Source of the DNA: Chlorobiota bacterium
GTDB taxonomy: Bacteria > Bacteroidota > Bacteroidia > Flavobacteriales > Flavobacteriaceae
Direction: 5' to 3'
Length of the DNA: 27,263 nucleotides
Assembly: GCA_013153655.1 (NCBI GenBank)
Contig: JAADEB010000109.1
Coordinates: 1-27,263, forward strand
The notes below the pieces were generated by a model. It did not search any database. It saw nothing but the letters and a program-made list of their open reading frames with translations, and was not told where the DNA came from. Positions 16,336 through 23,744 of this stretch are shown in pieces (position 1 is the first letter of the stretch; every line of letters starts with the position of its first letter). Made by a program: the position numbers and the translations under genes.

Positions 16336-17203
16336 CCAACAGCTTTTTCAAATAATCGGCATAGGAGCTTTTTCCGTAGAGTTCGATGAGTTTTTGCAGA
16401 TGATTTTTGCCTATCCAATCATTGCGCCAGGCCACTTCTTCGGGGCATCCTATTTTGAGTCCCGTACGTTTTTCGATGACGCGTATAAAATCGGTGGCTT
16501 CGGCCAGGGAATCGTGGGTACCGGTATCGAGCCAGGCGTAGCCGCGACCCAGGAGTTGGACTTTTAAGCGTTTTTCGTCCAAAAACATTTGGTTCACATC
16601 GGTGATTTCCAGTTCGCCGCGCCAGGAGGGTTTTACTTTTTTGGCTTTTTTGACCACATCGTTCGGATAAAAATAAAGTCCGGTGATGGCATAATGGCTT
16701 TGCGGGTTTTCGGGTTTTTCTTCCACTCGCGTAACATTTCCTTCTTCGTCAAATACGGCAATACCGTAGCGTTGGGGATCATTGACATAATATCCGAACA
16801 CCACGGCTTTGTTTTCTTTTTCCACGGTGCGCCGGGCTTGAAGAAGCAGTTCTTGGAAATTGCCTCCGTAGAAAAGATTATCGCCCAAAATCATACAAAC
16901 ATCGTCGTTGCCGATAAATTTTTTTCCCAGGATAAAAGCCTGTGCCAATCCGTCGGGGGAGGGTTGTTCCACATAATCGAAACGGACGCCCCATTGGGAG
17001 CCGTTGCCCAAAAGGTGGCGGAATTTGGGCAAATCGCGCGGGGTGGAAATAATCAAAATGTCACGGATGCCGGCCAGCATGAGCACCGAAAGGGGATAAA
17101 AAATCATGGGTTTGTCGTAAACGGGTAATAATTGCTTGCTGACGGTAATGGTCACCGGATAGAGGCGGGTACCGGCCCCGCCGGCCAAGATGATTCCTTT
17201 CAT
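16325..17203 (-). CDS. rmlA: Glucose-1-phosphate thymidylyltransferase
   Basis: RmlA makes dTDP-glucose from glucose-1-phosphate and dTTP, the first step of dTDP-L-rhamnose and related deoxysugars. The 292-residue length is standard. The signature L-A-G-G-A-G-T-R-L-Y-P (6-16) with the S-K-Q-L-L-P-V-Y-D-K-P continuation (22-32), Q-P-S-P-D-G-L-A-Q-A, and G-D-N-L-F-Y-G are intact. It starts in a four-base overlap with rmlB and ends in an 11-base overlap with the MFS gene. Confidence 0.96.
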   Translation of the reverse strand: MKGIILAGGAGTRLYPVTITVSKQLLPVYDKPMIFYPLSVLMLAGIRDILIISTPRDLPKFRHLLGNGSQWGVRFDYVEQPSPDGLAQAFILGKKFIGNDDVCMILGDNLFYGGNFQELLLQARRTVEKENKAVVFGYYVNDPQRYGIAVFDEEGNVTRVEEKPENPQSHYAITGLYFYPNDVVKKAKKVKPSWRGELEITDVNQMFLDEKRLKVQLLGRGYAWLDTGTHDSLAEATDFIRVIEKRTGLKIGCPEEVAWRNDWIGKNHLQKLIELYGKSSYADYLKKLLDEA

Positions 17204-18261
17204 TCGTTCAATCGTTTTTTATACATTTTATCATAATATTCACGGTAGGCACCGGAGGTTACCTGTTGGAGCCAATCTTGATTTTCCAAGTACCATTTGA
17301 CGGTCTTGCGCAGGCCTTCGTCCCAGCCGGTTTGGGGTTGCCAACCCAATTCGCGCTGTATTTTGGAGGTGTCGATGGCATAGCGCCAATCATGGCCGGC
17401 CCGGTCGGTCACAAAACGTATAAGCGCCTTGGATTCGCCGGGTGTGCGACCGAGCATTTCGTCGGTGATTTCGCAGAGTTTTTCCACCACGTCGATATTG
17501 CGTTGTTCGTTGTTGCCGCCGATATTGTAGGTTTCGCCTCTCCGGCCTTGGTGGAAAATCAAATCGATGGCATTGGCATGGTCTTCCACAAAAAGCCAAT
17601 CGCGTACGTTTTGTCCCGTACCGTAAACGGGTAGGGGTTTGCGGTGAATGATGTTGTGGATAACCAGCGGAATGAGTTTTTCGGGAAATTGGTAGGGACC
17701 GTAATTATTGGAACAATTGCTGACCACCACCGGCAGGCCGTAAGTGTGTCCGTAGGCGCGCACAAAATGATCCGATGAGGCCTTGGAAGCCGAGTATGCG
17801 CTGCGCGGGTCGTAGCAAGTTTGCTCGGTAAACATGCCTTGGTCGCCCAAGGTACCATATACTTCGTCGGTGGAAATATGATAAAACAGATGGTTTTCTG
17901 GTTCGTCCTTCCAATATTTGCGGGCGGCATTAAGCAGGTTGACCGTGCCTAACACGTTGGTATGAACAAAAGCCGTGGGATTTTCGATGGAACGGTCCAC
18001 ATGGGATTCGGCGGCCAAGTGAATAACCGCATCGAAACGGTGCTTGGCAAATAGGCGGTCCAAAGTGTCAAAATCCCGGATGTCGGCTTTGATGAAACGG
18101 TAGTTGGGTGCATTTTCCACATCGCGCAGGTTCATCAAATTGCCGGCATAAGTGAGCGCATCCAAATTATAGACGGTATATTCCGGATAACGGCGAACAA
18201 AACGCCGTACCACATGCGAACCGATAAAACCGGCTCCGCCGGTGATGAGAATGTTTTTCAT
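17200..18261 (-). CDS. rmlB: dTDP-glucose 4,6-dehydratase
   Basis: RmlB converts dTDP-glucose to dTDP-4-keto-6-deoxyglucose with tightly bound NAD. It is an extended short-chain dehydrogenase of 353 residues. The NAD fingerprint GGAGFIG (8-14), the catalytic T-D-E triad (131-133) and Y-S-A-S-K (Tyr156, Lys160) are present, with H-V-D-R-S (87-91). rmlC and rmlD are not in the window, so the final sugar (rhamnose, fucosamine type or other) cannot be decided. First gene of the rmlB-rmlA-MFS operon, with a -7 box upstream. Confidence 0.96.
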   Translation of the reverse strand: MKNILITGGAGFIGSHVVRRFVRRYPEYTVYNLDALTYAGNLMNLRDVENAPNYRFIKADIRDFDTLDRLFAKHRFDAVIHLAAESHVDRSIENPTAFVHTNVLGTVNLLNAARKYWKDEPENHLFYHISTDEVYGTLGDQGMFTEQTCYDPRSAYSASKASSDHFVRAYGHTYGLPVVVSNCSNNYGPYQFPEKLIPLVIHNIIHRKPLPVYGTGQNVRDWLFVEDHANAIDLIFHQGRRGETYNIGGNNEQRNIDVVEKLCEITDEMLGRTPGESKALIRFVTDRAGHDWRYAIDTSKIQRELGWQPQTGWDEGLRKTVKWYLENQDWLQQVTSGAYREYYDKMYKKRLNE

Positions 18262-18283
18262 ATTCGTGATTCCGAATTCCTTT

Positions 18284-18291
18284 CAAAAATA
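18284..18291 (-). promoter_or_regulatory. Promoter of the rmlB-rmlA-MFS operon
   Basis: TATTTTTG on the minus strand matches TAnnTTTG and lies 22 bases before the rmlB ATG. No TTG is seen at the -33 position. Confidence 0.45.
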
Positions 18292-18321
18292 CGGATTTTT
18301 TTGGAGGGAGGCTTGTTGGGT

Positions 18322-18520
18322 CGTTAAATCGTTAAATCGTTAAACCGTTGAATCGATAATTTCTGTTGAATAGTTGAAGAGTTGAAAAGTTGAATAGATT
18401 TGTTAAATCGTGCAACCGTTGAATCGTTAAATCGATAGTTTTGACTGATGACCGATGACCGGTGTGTTTTCCGGGAAATGGGAAATGGAGAACATGTTTT
18501 TGGGGACACCGATAATGCAA
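18322..18520. repeat. Second modular repeat array
   Basis: Four in-phase 8-mers of CGTTAAAT type run from 18322 to 18353. They are followed by a 48-base block (18352-18399) that matches 6587-6634 at 47 of 48 positions by hand alignment. Then come further GTTAAA and GTTGAA units, a GACCGATGACCGG box near 18445-18462, and a CCGGGAAATGGGAAATGG module (from about 18473). Order and orientation agree with the other arrays. No gene is credible here. Confidence 0.85.
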
Positions 18521-18743
18521 GTATTACGGATGTTATGGGTTTCGGAAGGAGCCGCTGTATTTTCGGAAACCTTCCGGGTCTCGTTGTTGAATGGTCCGGG
18601 AGATGCAGAAAGAAACCCGGAAAGTGCTTAAAGACCTTCCGGGTTTTTTATTTTCCTTTCTACATTAAACATTTCCCGAAACTTTGATCCTTCTCTCAGA
18701 CCATTTGGCCTTCGTTTTCAGGTCGTTAGTTTTAGAGGTGATA
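18521..18743. other. Gap downstream of fumC
   Basis: No gene found. CGGAA-ACC-TTCCG at about 18564-18576 is a small hairpin, and ACCTTCCGGGT occurs at 18569 and again within the terminator at 18634. Confidence 0.5.
18614..18650 (-). terminator. Hairpin terminator, probably of fumC
   Basis: AACCCGGAA (18614-18622) pairs with TTCCGGGTT (18637-18645), extended by G-T/A-C pairs after one mismatch. The plus side is followed by six T residues. The minus side, which serves fumC about 100 bases upstream, has an interrupted T run (TTTCTTTC). It may work in both directions; which one matters more is unclear. Confidence 0.6.
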
Positions 18744-20144
18744 TCAAATATTTATTTTTCCCACCATTTTTTCCGGCCTTACGTAGCGGTCGAATTCTTC
18801 TTCGGTGAGGTAGCCCAAGGCCAAGGCCGCTTCTTTGAGTGAAGTGTTTTCCTTGTAGGCCTTTTTGGCGATTTCGGCGGCTTTTTCGTAGCCGATGACG
18901 GGATTGAGCGCCGTTACGAGCATCAGCGAATTGTCCACCAATTGGCGTATGCGTTCCAGATTGGGTTTGATGCCTTTTACCAATTTTTCGGTGAAGGAAA
19001 CGGCGGCATCGGCCAGGAGGTCGGCGGATTGGAGTGCATTGTAAATCATCATGGGTTTGAACACGTTGAGTTCGAATTGTCCTTGCATGCCGCCTACGCT
19101 TACGGCCACATCGTTGCCCATGACCTGCGCGGCCACCATGGTAATGGCTTCCACTTGGGTGGGATTTACTTTGCCCGGCATGATGGAACTACCCGGTTCA
19201 TTGGCCGGAATAATGATTTCGCCGATTCCGGAGCGCGGTCCGGAGGCCAGCATGCGGATATCGTTGGCGATTTTGTTGATGCTGACGGCGATTTGTTTCA
19301 ATGCACCGTGGGTTTCCACGATGGCATCGTGTGCGGCCAAAGCTTCGAATTTGTTTTCGGCCGTACGGAAAGGCAATCCGGTGAATTCGGCGATGTATTG
19401 TGCCACTTTTTCGGCATAGCCTTCGGGTGTGTTGATACCGGTACCCACGGCCGTGCCGCCCAAAGCCAGTTCGCTCAGATGTGCCAGGGTGTTTTTCAAG
19501 GCGCGAATGCCATGGTCCAATTGCGATACATAGCCGGAAAATTCTTGTCCCAGGGTCAAAGGCGTGGCATCCATGAAGTGGGTACGTCCTATTTTGACGA
19601 TATCCTTGAATTCCACGGCTTTTTCGTGCAAAGCATCCCGGAGTTTTTCCAAGGCGGGGATGGTTTTTTCCACCAGTTTTTTGTAGAGAGCGATATGCAT
19701 GGCGGTGGGGAAAGTGTCGTTGGAGGACTGGGATTTGTTGACGTCGTCATTGGGATGGAGCAGGCGTTTGCCTTCGCCCAATTTATGGCCTTGGAGCACG
19801 TGTGCGCGGTTGGCAATCACTTCGTTAACGTTCATATTGGATTGGGTTCCGGAACCGGTTTGCCAGATGACCAGCGGAAAATGGTCGTAGAGTTTGCCTT
19901 CGAGGATTTCGTCGGCCACCTGTGCAATCAGGTCGCGTTTTTCTTTGGGAAGTACACCCAATTCGTGGTTGGTGTAAGCGGCGGCTTTTTTAAGCACCGC
20001 AAAGGCATCGATGATTTCGCGCGGCATGGAGGCCGGGGGACCGATACGGAAATTCTGGCGCGAACGTTCGGTTTGTGCGCCCCAATATTTGTCGGCGGGA
20101 ACTTTTACTTCGCCCAAGGTGTCATGTTCGATTCGGTATTTCAT
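18744..20144 (-). CDS. fumC: Class II fumarate hydratase
   Basis: FumC interconverts fumarate and malate in the citric acid cycle; it is the iron-independent class. In 466 residues the superfamily motifs are intact: T-G-S-G-T-Q-S-N (96-103), S-S-N-D-T-F-P-T-A (140-148), G-R-T-H-F-M-D-A-T-P (186-195) with the catalytic histidine, and the signature GSSIMPGKVNP (318-328) carrying the mobile-loop serine. The shared fold with argininosuccinate lyase and aspartase is excluded by overall match and length. Monocistronic; preceded by a -7 box and an inverted repeat that may be an operator. Confidence 0.95.
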   Translation of the reverse strand: MKYRIEHDTLGEVKVPADKYWGAQTERSRQNFRIGPPASMPREIIDAFAVLKKAAAYTNHELGVLPKEKRDLIAQVADEILEGKLYDHFPLVIWQTGSGTQSNMNVNEVIANRAHVLQGHKLGEGKRLLHPNDDVNKSQSSNDTFPTAMHIALYKKLVEKTIPALEKLRDALHEKAVEFKDIVKIGRTHFMDATPLTLGQEFSGYVSQLDHGIRALKNTLAHLSELALGGTAVGTGINTPEGYAEKVAQYIAEFTGLPFRTAENKFEALAAHDAIVETHGALKQIAVSINKIANDIRMLASGPRSGIGEIIIPANEPGSSIMPGKVNPTQVEAITMVAAQVMGNDVAVSVGGMQGQFELNVFKPMMIYNALQSADLLADAAVSFTEKLVKGIKPNLERIRQLVDNSLMLVTALNPVIGYEKAAEIAKKAYKENTSLKEAALALGYLTEEEFDRYVRPEKMVGKINI

Positions 20145-20170
20145 GGCAAATTATTTTTAATCGTTCAAAA

Positions 20171-20178
20171 CAAAATTA
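20171..20178 (-). promoter_or_regulatory. fumC promoter
   Basis: TAATTTTG on the minus strand fits TAnnTTTG, 26 bases before the ATG at 20144. A TTG at 20207-20205 is 26 bases away, slightly further than usual for -33. Confidence 0.4.
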
Positions 20179-20186
20179 AGGTGCCG

Positions 20187-20210
20187 CGCTTGGTTCGTTC
20201 ATGCCAAGCG
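20187..20210. promoter_or_regulatory. Inverted repeat over the fumC -33 region, possible operator
   Basis: CGCTTGG and CCAAGCG form perfect 7-base arms separated by 10 bases. The site lies just upstream of the fumC -7 box and covers the -33 region, a typical place for a repressor or activator. No T run follows, so it is not an intrinsic terminator. Confidence 0.4.
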
Positions 20211-20431
20211 TCAGGTTTTTGGGGAGATATTTTTTCTTTTCCATAGAAAAATTCCATAAAATTATTTGTTGGACTAATACATGGATGGGAAATTCATGGG
20301 AAAATTTACCGTATTAAATATCGAAGCCATTTAATTATGAATACTAAAAAAATATTCTTTACTTAATGAATAAATAATAATCGTTTCTTATTGATTTTTA
20401 GTACAATAAAAAAATTATTTAAAGTAATAAG
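20211..20431. other. AT-rich gap between fumC and the NTPase gene
   Basis: Very AT-rich, with no reading frame, RNA gene or convincing terminator. It separates the fumC promoter from the 3' end of the mobA cluster. Confidence 0.5.
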
Positions 20432-20899
20432 TTAAGCATTGTATTTGACTTTCATTTTATCCTTCAATTTGTCCCGTACAGCCAGGTAAATTTGTAAACC
20501 GGGTATGGTAACGGCCTTTTGCAATAAACGGTCCCAACCGCCGCCGCGCAATTCCAAAGGTCCGGCTTCGTCCACAAACAAGACGTCCAAATCAGGTAGC
20601 AGGTCAATCAATTCGCGGATACAGGATTCCATGGCGGCCGCATTCAGGAAGAACCGGCCCACCGGCACGCTTTTTTCAAAGCGGTTTGTACGGGAGGCCA
20701 AAAGGATTTTTTCGGGTTTATGCAGGCAATATAACGTGTAGTCCTCGGGTCCGTCGCTACCGTAGCGTGCCATGGCCAAGAAACCGCCGATGTGCAGGCC
20801 GGGATTTTTTTGGCGCAATTGGTCGTAGATATGCATGAGCCGGGTGGTTTTGCCCGAACCCGAAGGCCCCGTAATCCAATGTAGTTCAGCTCTCTTCAT
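20432..20899 (-). CDS. THEP1-like P-loop NTPase
   Basis: This 155-residue P-loop protein resembles the THEP1/NTPase_1 family (nucleoside-triphosphatases of uncertain role). Walker A is GPSGSGKTT (11-19), and the Walker B-like F-V-D-E-A-G-P-L-E-L lies at 108-117, followed by a glycine-rich turn. It has no ABC signature (S-G-G-Q), so it is not a classical transporter ATPase. It overlaps the end of the upstream membrane-protein gene by 14 bases and is the last of three overlapping genes. A link to cofactor handling or to energising the membrane partner is inferred only from position. Confidence 0.7.
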   Translation of the reverse strand: MKRAELHWITGPSGSGKTTRLMHIYDQLRQKNPGLHIGGFLAMARYGSDGPEDYTLYCLHKPEKILLASRTNRFEKSVPVGRFFLNAAAMESCIRELIDLLPDLDVLFVDEAGPLELRGGGWDRLLQKAVTIPGLQIYLAVRDKLKDKMKVKYNA

Positions 20900-22055
20900 A
20901 ATGTTTTTCCACTTGACATATGACGGCTTCCGATGCTTGAAGGATTCGTCGCATAAGCCGAACGGGTTGGATCCAGTAGCGACCGCTTCGTCCCAAATAT
21001 GCCACCAAAGCCGGCAGGATTTGTACCGAAGTTTGCACGGCCCGGTAAAGCGGTGTCCAGCCTTTTCGTACGATCAATTCGTAAACCAGCGGATTGCGCA
21101 ATTCCATACCGATGGCCGTAAACACCGTAACGAGCAATAACGCCCGCATCATCATTTTGAGTCCGGTAACAAAGCCCGTCCATTTGTCGTCCCAAAGCCA
21201 AACGGCCAACAGCAATACCACGAGAAGTTGAAACCAAAAAACGGGTTTGGCCAGCCGGCGCATGCCTTTTCCGTAGCGCCAAAGCAAATAGGTTTCGTAT
21301 GCCGCCAAGGCCGGCCAAATCCGGCCGAAAGGCATGGATTCCATGGCCACCAAAAAAACGGCAAGCAATATCACATGCACCCATATTTCGCGGCGGTGGA
21401 AACGAAAGTTTTCGGGTAGCGCGAAGGTTTTTTTCAAATCGTTCTCCCATTTTACTTCGGGAGTGCCCGCCTTGGAGTCTTTTTCTTTTTTGCCGGCATA
21501 CATACCCAATAAGGCCGCTCCGGTTCCGGCCGCTACATAAACCGCGGCCAATATCCAGGCCAATTGACGCGGCGGAGCATCGATGCCCGTGGTTTTGCGA
21601 AAGATGAAATACAATTGCTTGGCCATATAGACCACATCGCCGCCATAGAGAATCAGGATGGAAACCACCTTGTGGACAATGGCGCTAAACATGGCCGCAA
21701 TGCCCGCCGCCACATAAGCCGGCAGGCGAAATCCTAAAAGACGTACCGCCGCTTCGAAAATAAGACCTTCCAACACGATGGCAATCAGCGGACCGAAAAT
21801 GACCGCCCCCGGCATCACCGACCGGAGCAAGGCCGCCACCAATGCCGACCGCCAAAAAAGGCCCCGTTGCGGATAACGCCGTGCAAAAGCCGTTAGCAAG
21901 GCCACCGAAAAAAAAGTGAGAAAAGTTCCCGCAAAGGGAATACGCAAAGTGTGGAGAAAAGTTCCTACCACGATTTCGAATGAAGCCCAGATGCTGCCGA
22001 TGGCCGCCGCCTTGATCCACAGATCACCGTTCCTATTCGCAGATATGTCCGTCAT
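20886..22055 (-). CDS. Multi-pass membrane protein, ECF-transporter-like (S and T parts fused?)
   Basis: A 389-residue membrane protein that I cannot assign firmly. Residues 10-180 hold about five or six helices with glycine and proline patterns (G-S-I-W-A-S-F-E, H-T-L-R-I-P-F-A-G, I-F-G-P-L-I-A-I-V-L-E-G) like substrate-binding S components of energy-coupling-factor transporters. Residues 185-220 are charged and soluble. Residues 225-389 hold more helices and the stretch L-K-M-M-M-R-A-L-L-L followed by M-E-L-R-N-P and I-L-P-A-L-V, which recalls the T (EcfT/CbiQ) component. It overlaps mobA by 23 bases and the NTPase gene by 14 bases. No ABC-type A component is adjacent. Confidence 0.55.
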   Translation of the reverse strand: MTDISANRNGDLWIKAAAIGSIWASFEIVVGTFLHTLRIPFAGTFLTFFSVALLTAFARRYPQRGLFWRSALVAALLRSVMPGAVIFGPLIAIVLEGLIFEAAVRLLGFRLPAYVAAGIAAMFSAIVHKVVSILILYGGDVVYMAKQLYFIFRKTTGIDAPPRQLAWILAAVYVAAGTGAALLGMYAGKKEKDSKAGTPEVKWENDLKKTFALPENFRFHRREIWVHVILLAVFLVAMESMPFGRIWPALAAYETYLLWRYGKGMRRLAKPVFWFQLLVVLLLAVWLWDDKWTGFVTGLKMMMRALLLVTVFTAIGMELRNPLVYELIVRKGWTPLYRAVQTSVQILPALVAYLGRSGRYWIQPVRLMRRILQASEAVICQVEKHYEES

Positions 22056-22614
22056 CGGGTGTGTTTAGGTTGGCAAAATAGGACGAAAAGGAACTAAAAT
22101 CGATGATTTTTGACGCTTTATGCCTACGAAGCGGATAAAGTGCCAGATGACCGTTTTGCAGATTTTCGCGCAGCAACGGAAGCAGTTCTCGGGAATAAAT
22201 GCCCGGGAGCGGGTACACACGTCCGTGGATTTCCGGCCAAAGGAGACTTATCCTGTTTTTTTCGGCTTCGGAAAGCAAGCGTTGCCATATCTCCGCCGTG
22301 AGCAAAGGCATGTCCACCGGCCAAAACAGATAATAATCCGCCTTGCGAGTTTCCATAACGGATACAATGGCTCCCAATGGTCCCGTACCCGGATAGCGAT
22401 CTTCCACATGCGCCAAAGAAGGCGTAAGCGGATATATCCGTCCCGGCGCCGTACTGACCACCGCCGGAAAACCCAGTTTCCGTGCTTCGGCCGCCACCCG
22501 TTGGATCAGGCTCCGGTTTCCGCAAGGCATTAAGGCCTTGTCCCGTCCCATGCGGCGGCTTTGGCCTCCGGCCAAAATGACAGTGAGGATACGGGCTTGT
22601 TTTCGGATTTTCAT
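22033..22614 (-). CDS. mobA: MobA-like molybdenum cofactor guanylyltransferase
   Basis: MobA transfers GMP to molybdopterin to give the guanine dinucleotide form of the molybdenum cofactor. The N-terminal nucleotidyltransferase signature L-A-G-G-Q-S-R-R-M-G-R-D-K-A (14-27) and a D-M-P-L-L metal site near 101 are present in 193 residues, the usual length. The family also contains related enzymes for other nucleotides, so the exact substrate is inferred. No other molybdopterin genes are in the window. It lies 78 bases after buk and overlaps the membrane-protein gene downstream. Confidence 0.8.
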   Translation of the reverse strand: MKIRKQARILTVILAGGQSRRMGRDKALMPCGNRSLIQRVAAEARKLGFPAVVSTAPGRIYPLTPSLAHVEDRYPGTGPLGAIVSVMETRKADYYLFWPVDMPLLTAEIWQRLLSEAEKNRISLLWPEIHGRVYPLPGIYSRELLPLLRENLQNGHLALYPLRRHKASKIIDFSSFSSYFANLNTPDDGHICE

Positions 22615-22692
22615 AGGGAACGGGACGGGTGTTTAATCCGCTTGAAACGGACAGGGAAAATAAGTTTTTTACTTCGGAACAAAAAGCCGGAT

Positions 22693-23739
22693 TTATTCAT
22701 AGGGTTTAGGAATAATTTCGCCTTTCCATACCAAGTGTCCGTTGTAGGCCAAGGCTTCCATTTCGTTTTCACCGGGGAAAATATGGACCGGTGCCATATG
22801 TTCGAGATAAGGTTTCAGCCCTTGGATGATGTAGGCGGAATGGGCCAGGCCACCCGTAAGAAGCACGGCATCGGTACGACCTTTTAATACGGTATGCATT
22901 TCGCCGGCGGCTTTGGCGGTTTGGTATATCATGGCATCGAGGGCAAGGCGTGTTTTCGGACCGGGATTTTCCGTCAGGCGCCGTACATCTTCGGTACCGG
23001 TGTAGGCTTTCAGACCGCCTTGTCCGGTAATCATTTTGAGAAGTTGGTCCCGGGTGTATGCCCCGGAGAATGCCGCACGTACCAAATCGCCGGCAGGCAA
23101 GGTGCCGCTTCGTTGAGGCGACATGGGTCCTTCGCCGTCCAGTGCTTGATTGACATCCACAACGCGTCCCAGCCGGTGAGCACCCACCGAGATGCCTCCT
23201 CCCATATGAATCACAATGAGGTTCAAATCCTCGTAGCGTTTGCCTTGTGATGCCGCAAAGCGGCGAGCCGTGGCTTTATGATTCAATGCATGAAAGATGC
23301 TACGGCGTTCGAAAGCGGGATGGCCGGCAAGGCGGGCGATATCCTGCATTTCGTCGGTGGTGACCGGGTCGGCAATATAGGCTTTCAGTCCGAATTGGCG
23401 GGCCAAATCATATGCAATGGGGGCGGCCAAATTGCTGGCGTGACGGTAAGGTGACTTACGCAGATCGTCCAGCATTTTTTCATTGATTTCATATACCCCC
23501 GAAGGTAAAGGTTTGAGCAATCCGCCTCGTGCCATAATCATATCGGGAATGCGTCCGTCCAAAAATTCGCGTATCAATGCCGAGCGCTTCCGGATTTGTT
23601 CCTCATCGCCGGCATCGGTCCATGTTTGGCCGGAATGATCCCAAATTTTTTTTTCCAAAAGCTTGTCGCCTTCGAACCAAGCCACTTTGGTGGAAGTACT
23701 CCCGGGATTAATCACCAATATGGAAGGTGTTTTTTTCAT
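22693..23739 (-). CDS. buk: Butyrate kinase
   Basis: Buk converts acyl phosphate and ADP to the free acid and ATP (butyryl, isobutyryl or related short chains). It belongs to the acetokinase/ASKHA fold: V-I-N-P-G-S-T-S-T-K (9-18) near the N-terminus, H-M-G-G-G-I-S-V-G-A-H in the middle, then A-L-D-G-E-G-P-M-S-P-Q-R-S-G, and L-L-T-G-G-L-A-H-S near the C-terminus. The 348-residue length is that of butyrate rather than acetate kinases (about 400). It follows ptb by five bases, so the pair forms the classical acyl-CoA to acid route. Confidence 0.94.
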   Translation of the reverse strand: MKKTPSILVINPGSTSTKVAWFEGDKLLEKKIWDHSGQTWTDAGDEEQIRKRSALIREFLDGRIPDMIMARGGLLKPLPSGVYEINEKMLDDLRKSPYRHASNLAAPIAYDLARQFGLKAYIADPVTTDEMQDIARLAGHPAFERRSIFHALNHKATARRFAASQGKRYEDLNLIVIHMGGGISVGAHRLGRVVDVNQALDGEGPMSPQRSGTLPAGDLVRAAFSGAYTRDQLLKMITGQGGLKAYTGTEDVRRLTENPGPKTRLALDAMIYQTAKAAGEMHTVLKGRTDAVLLTGGLAHSAYIIQGLKPYLEHMAPVHIFPGENEMEALAYNGHLVWKGEIIPKPYE

Positions 23740-23744
23740 GCGGT

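Noticed and set aside
18448..18687. Plus-strand frame of 79 codons before fumC
   Set aside because: It begins in the repeat array and runs across a terminator hairpin.
18942..20246. Plus-strand frame of 434 codons
   Set aside because: Antisense to fumC, which has all its signature motifs.
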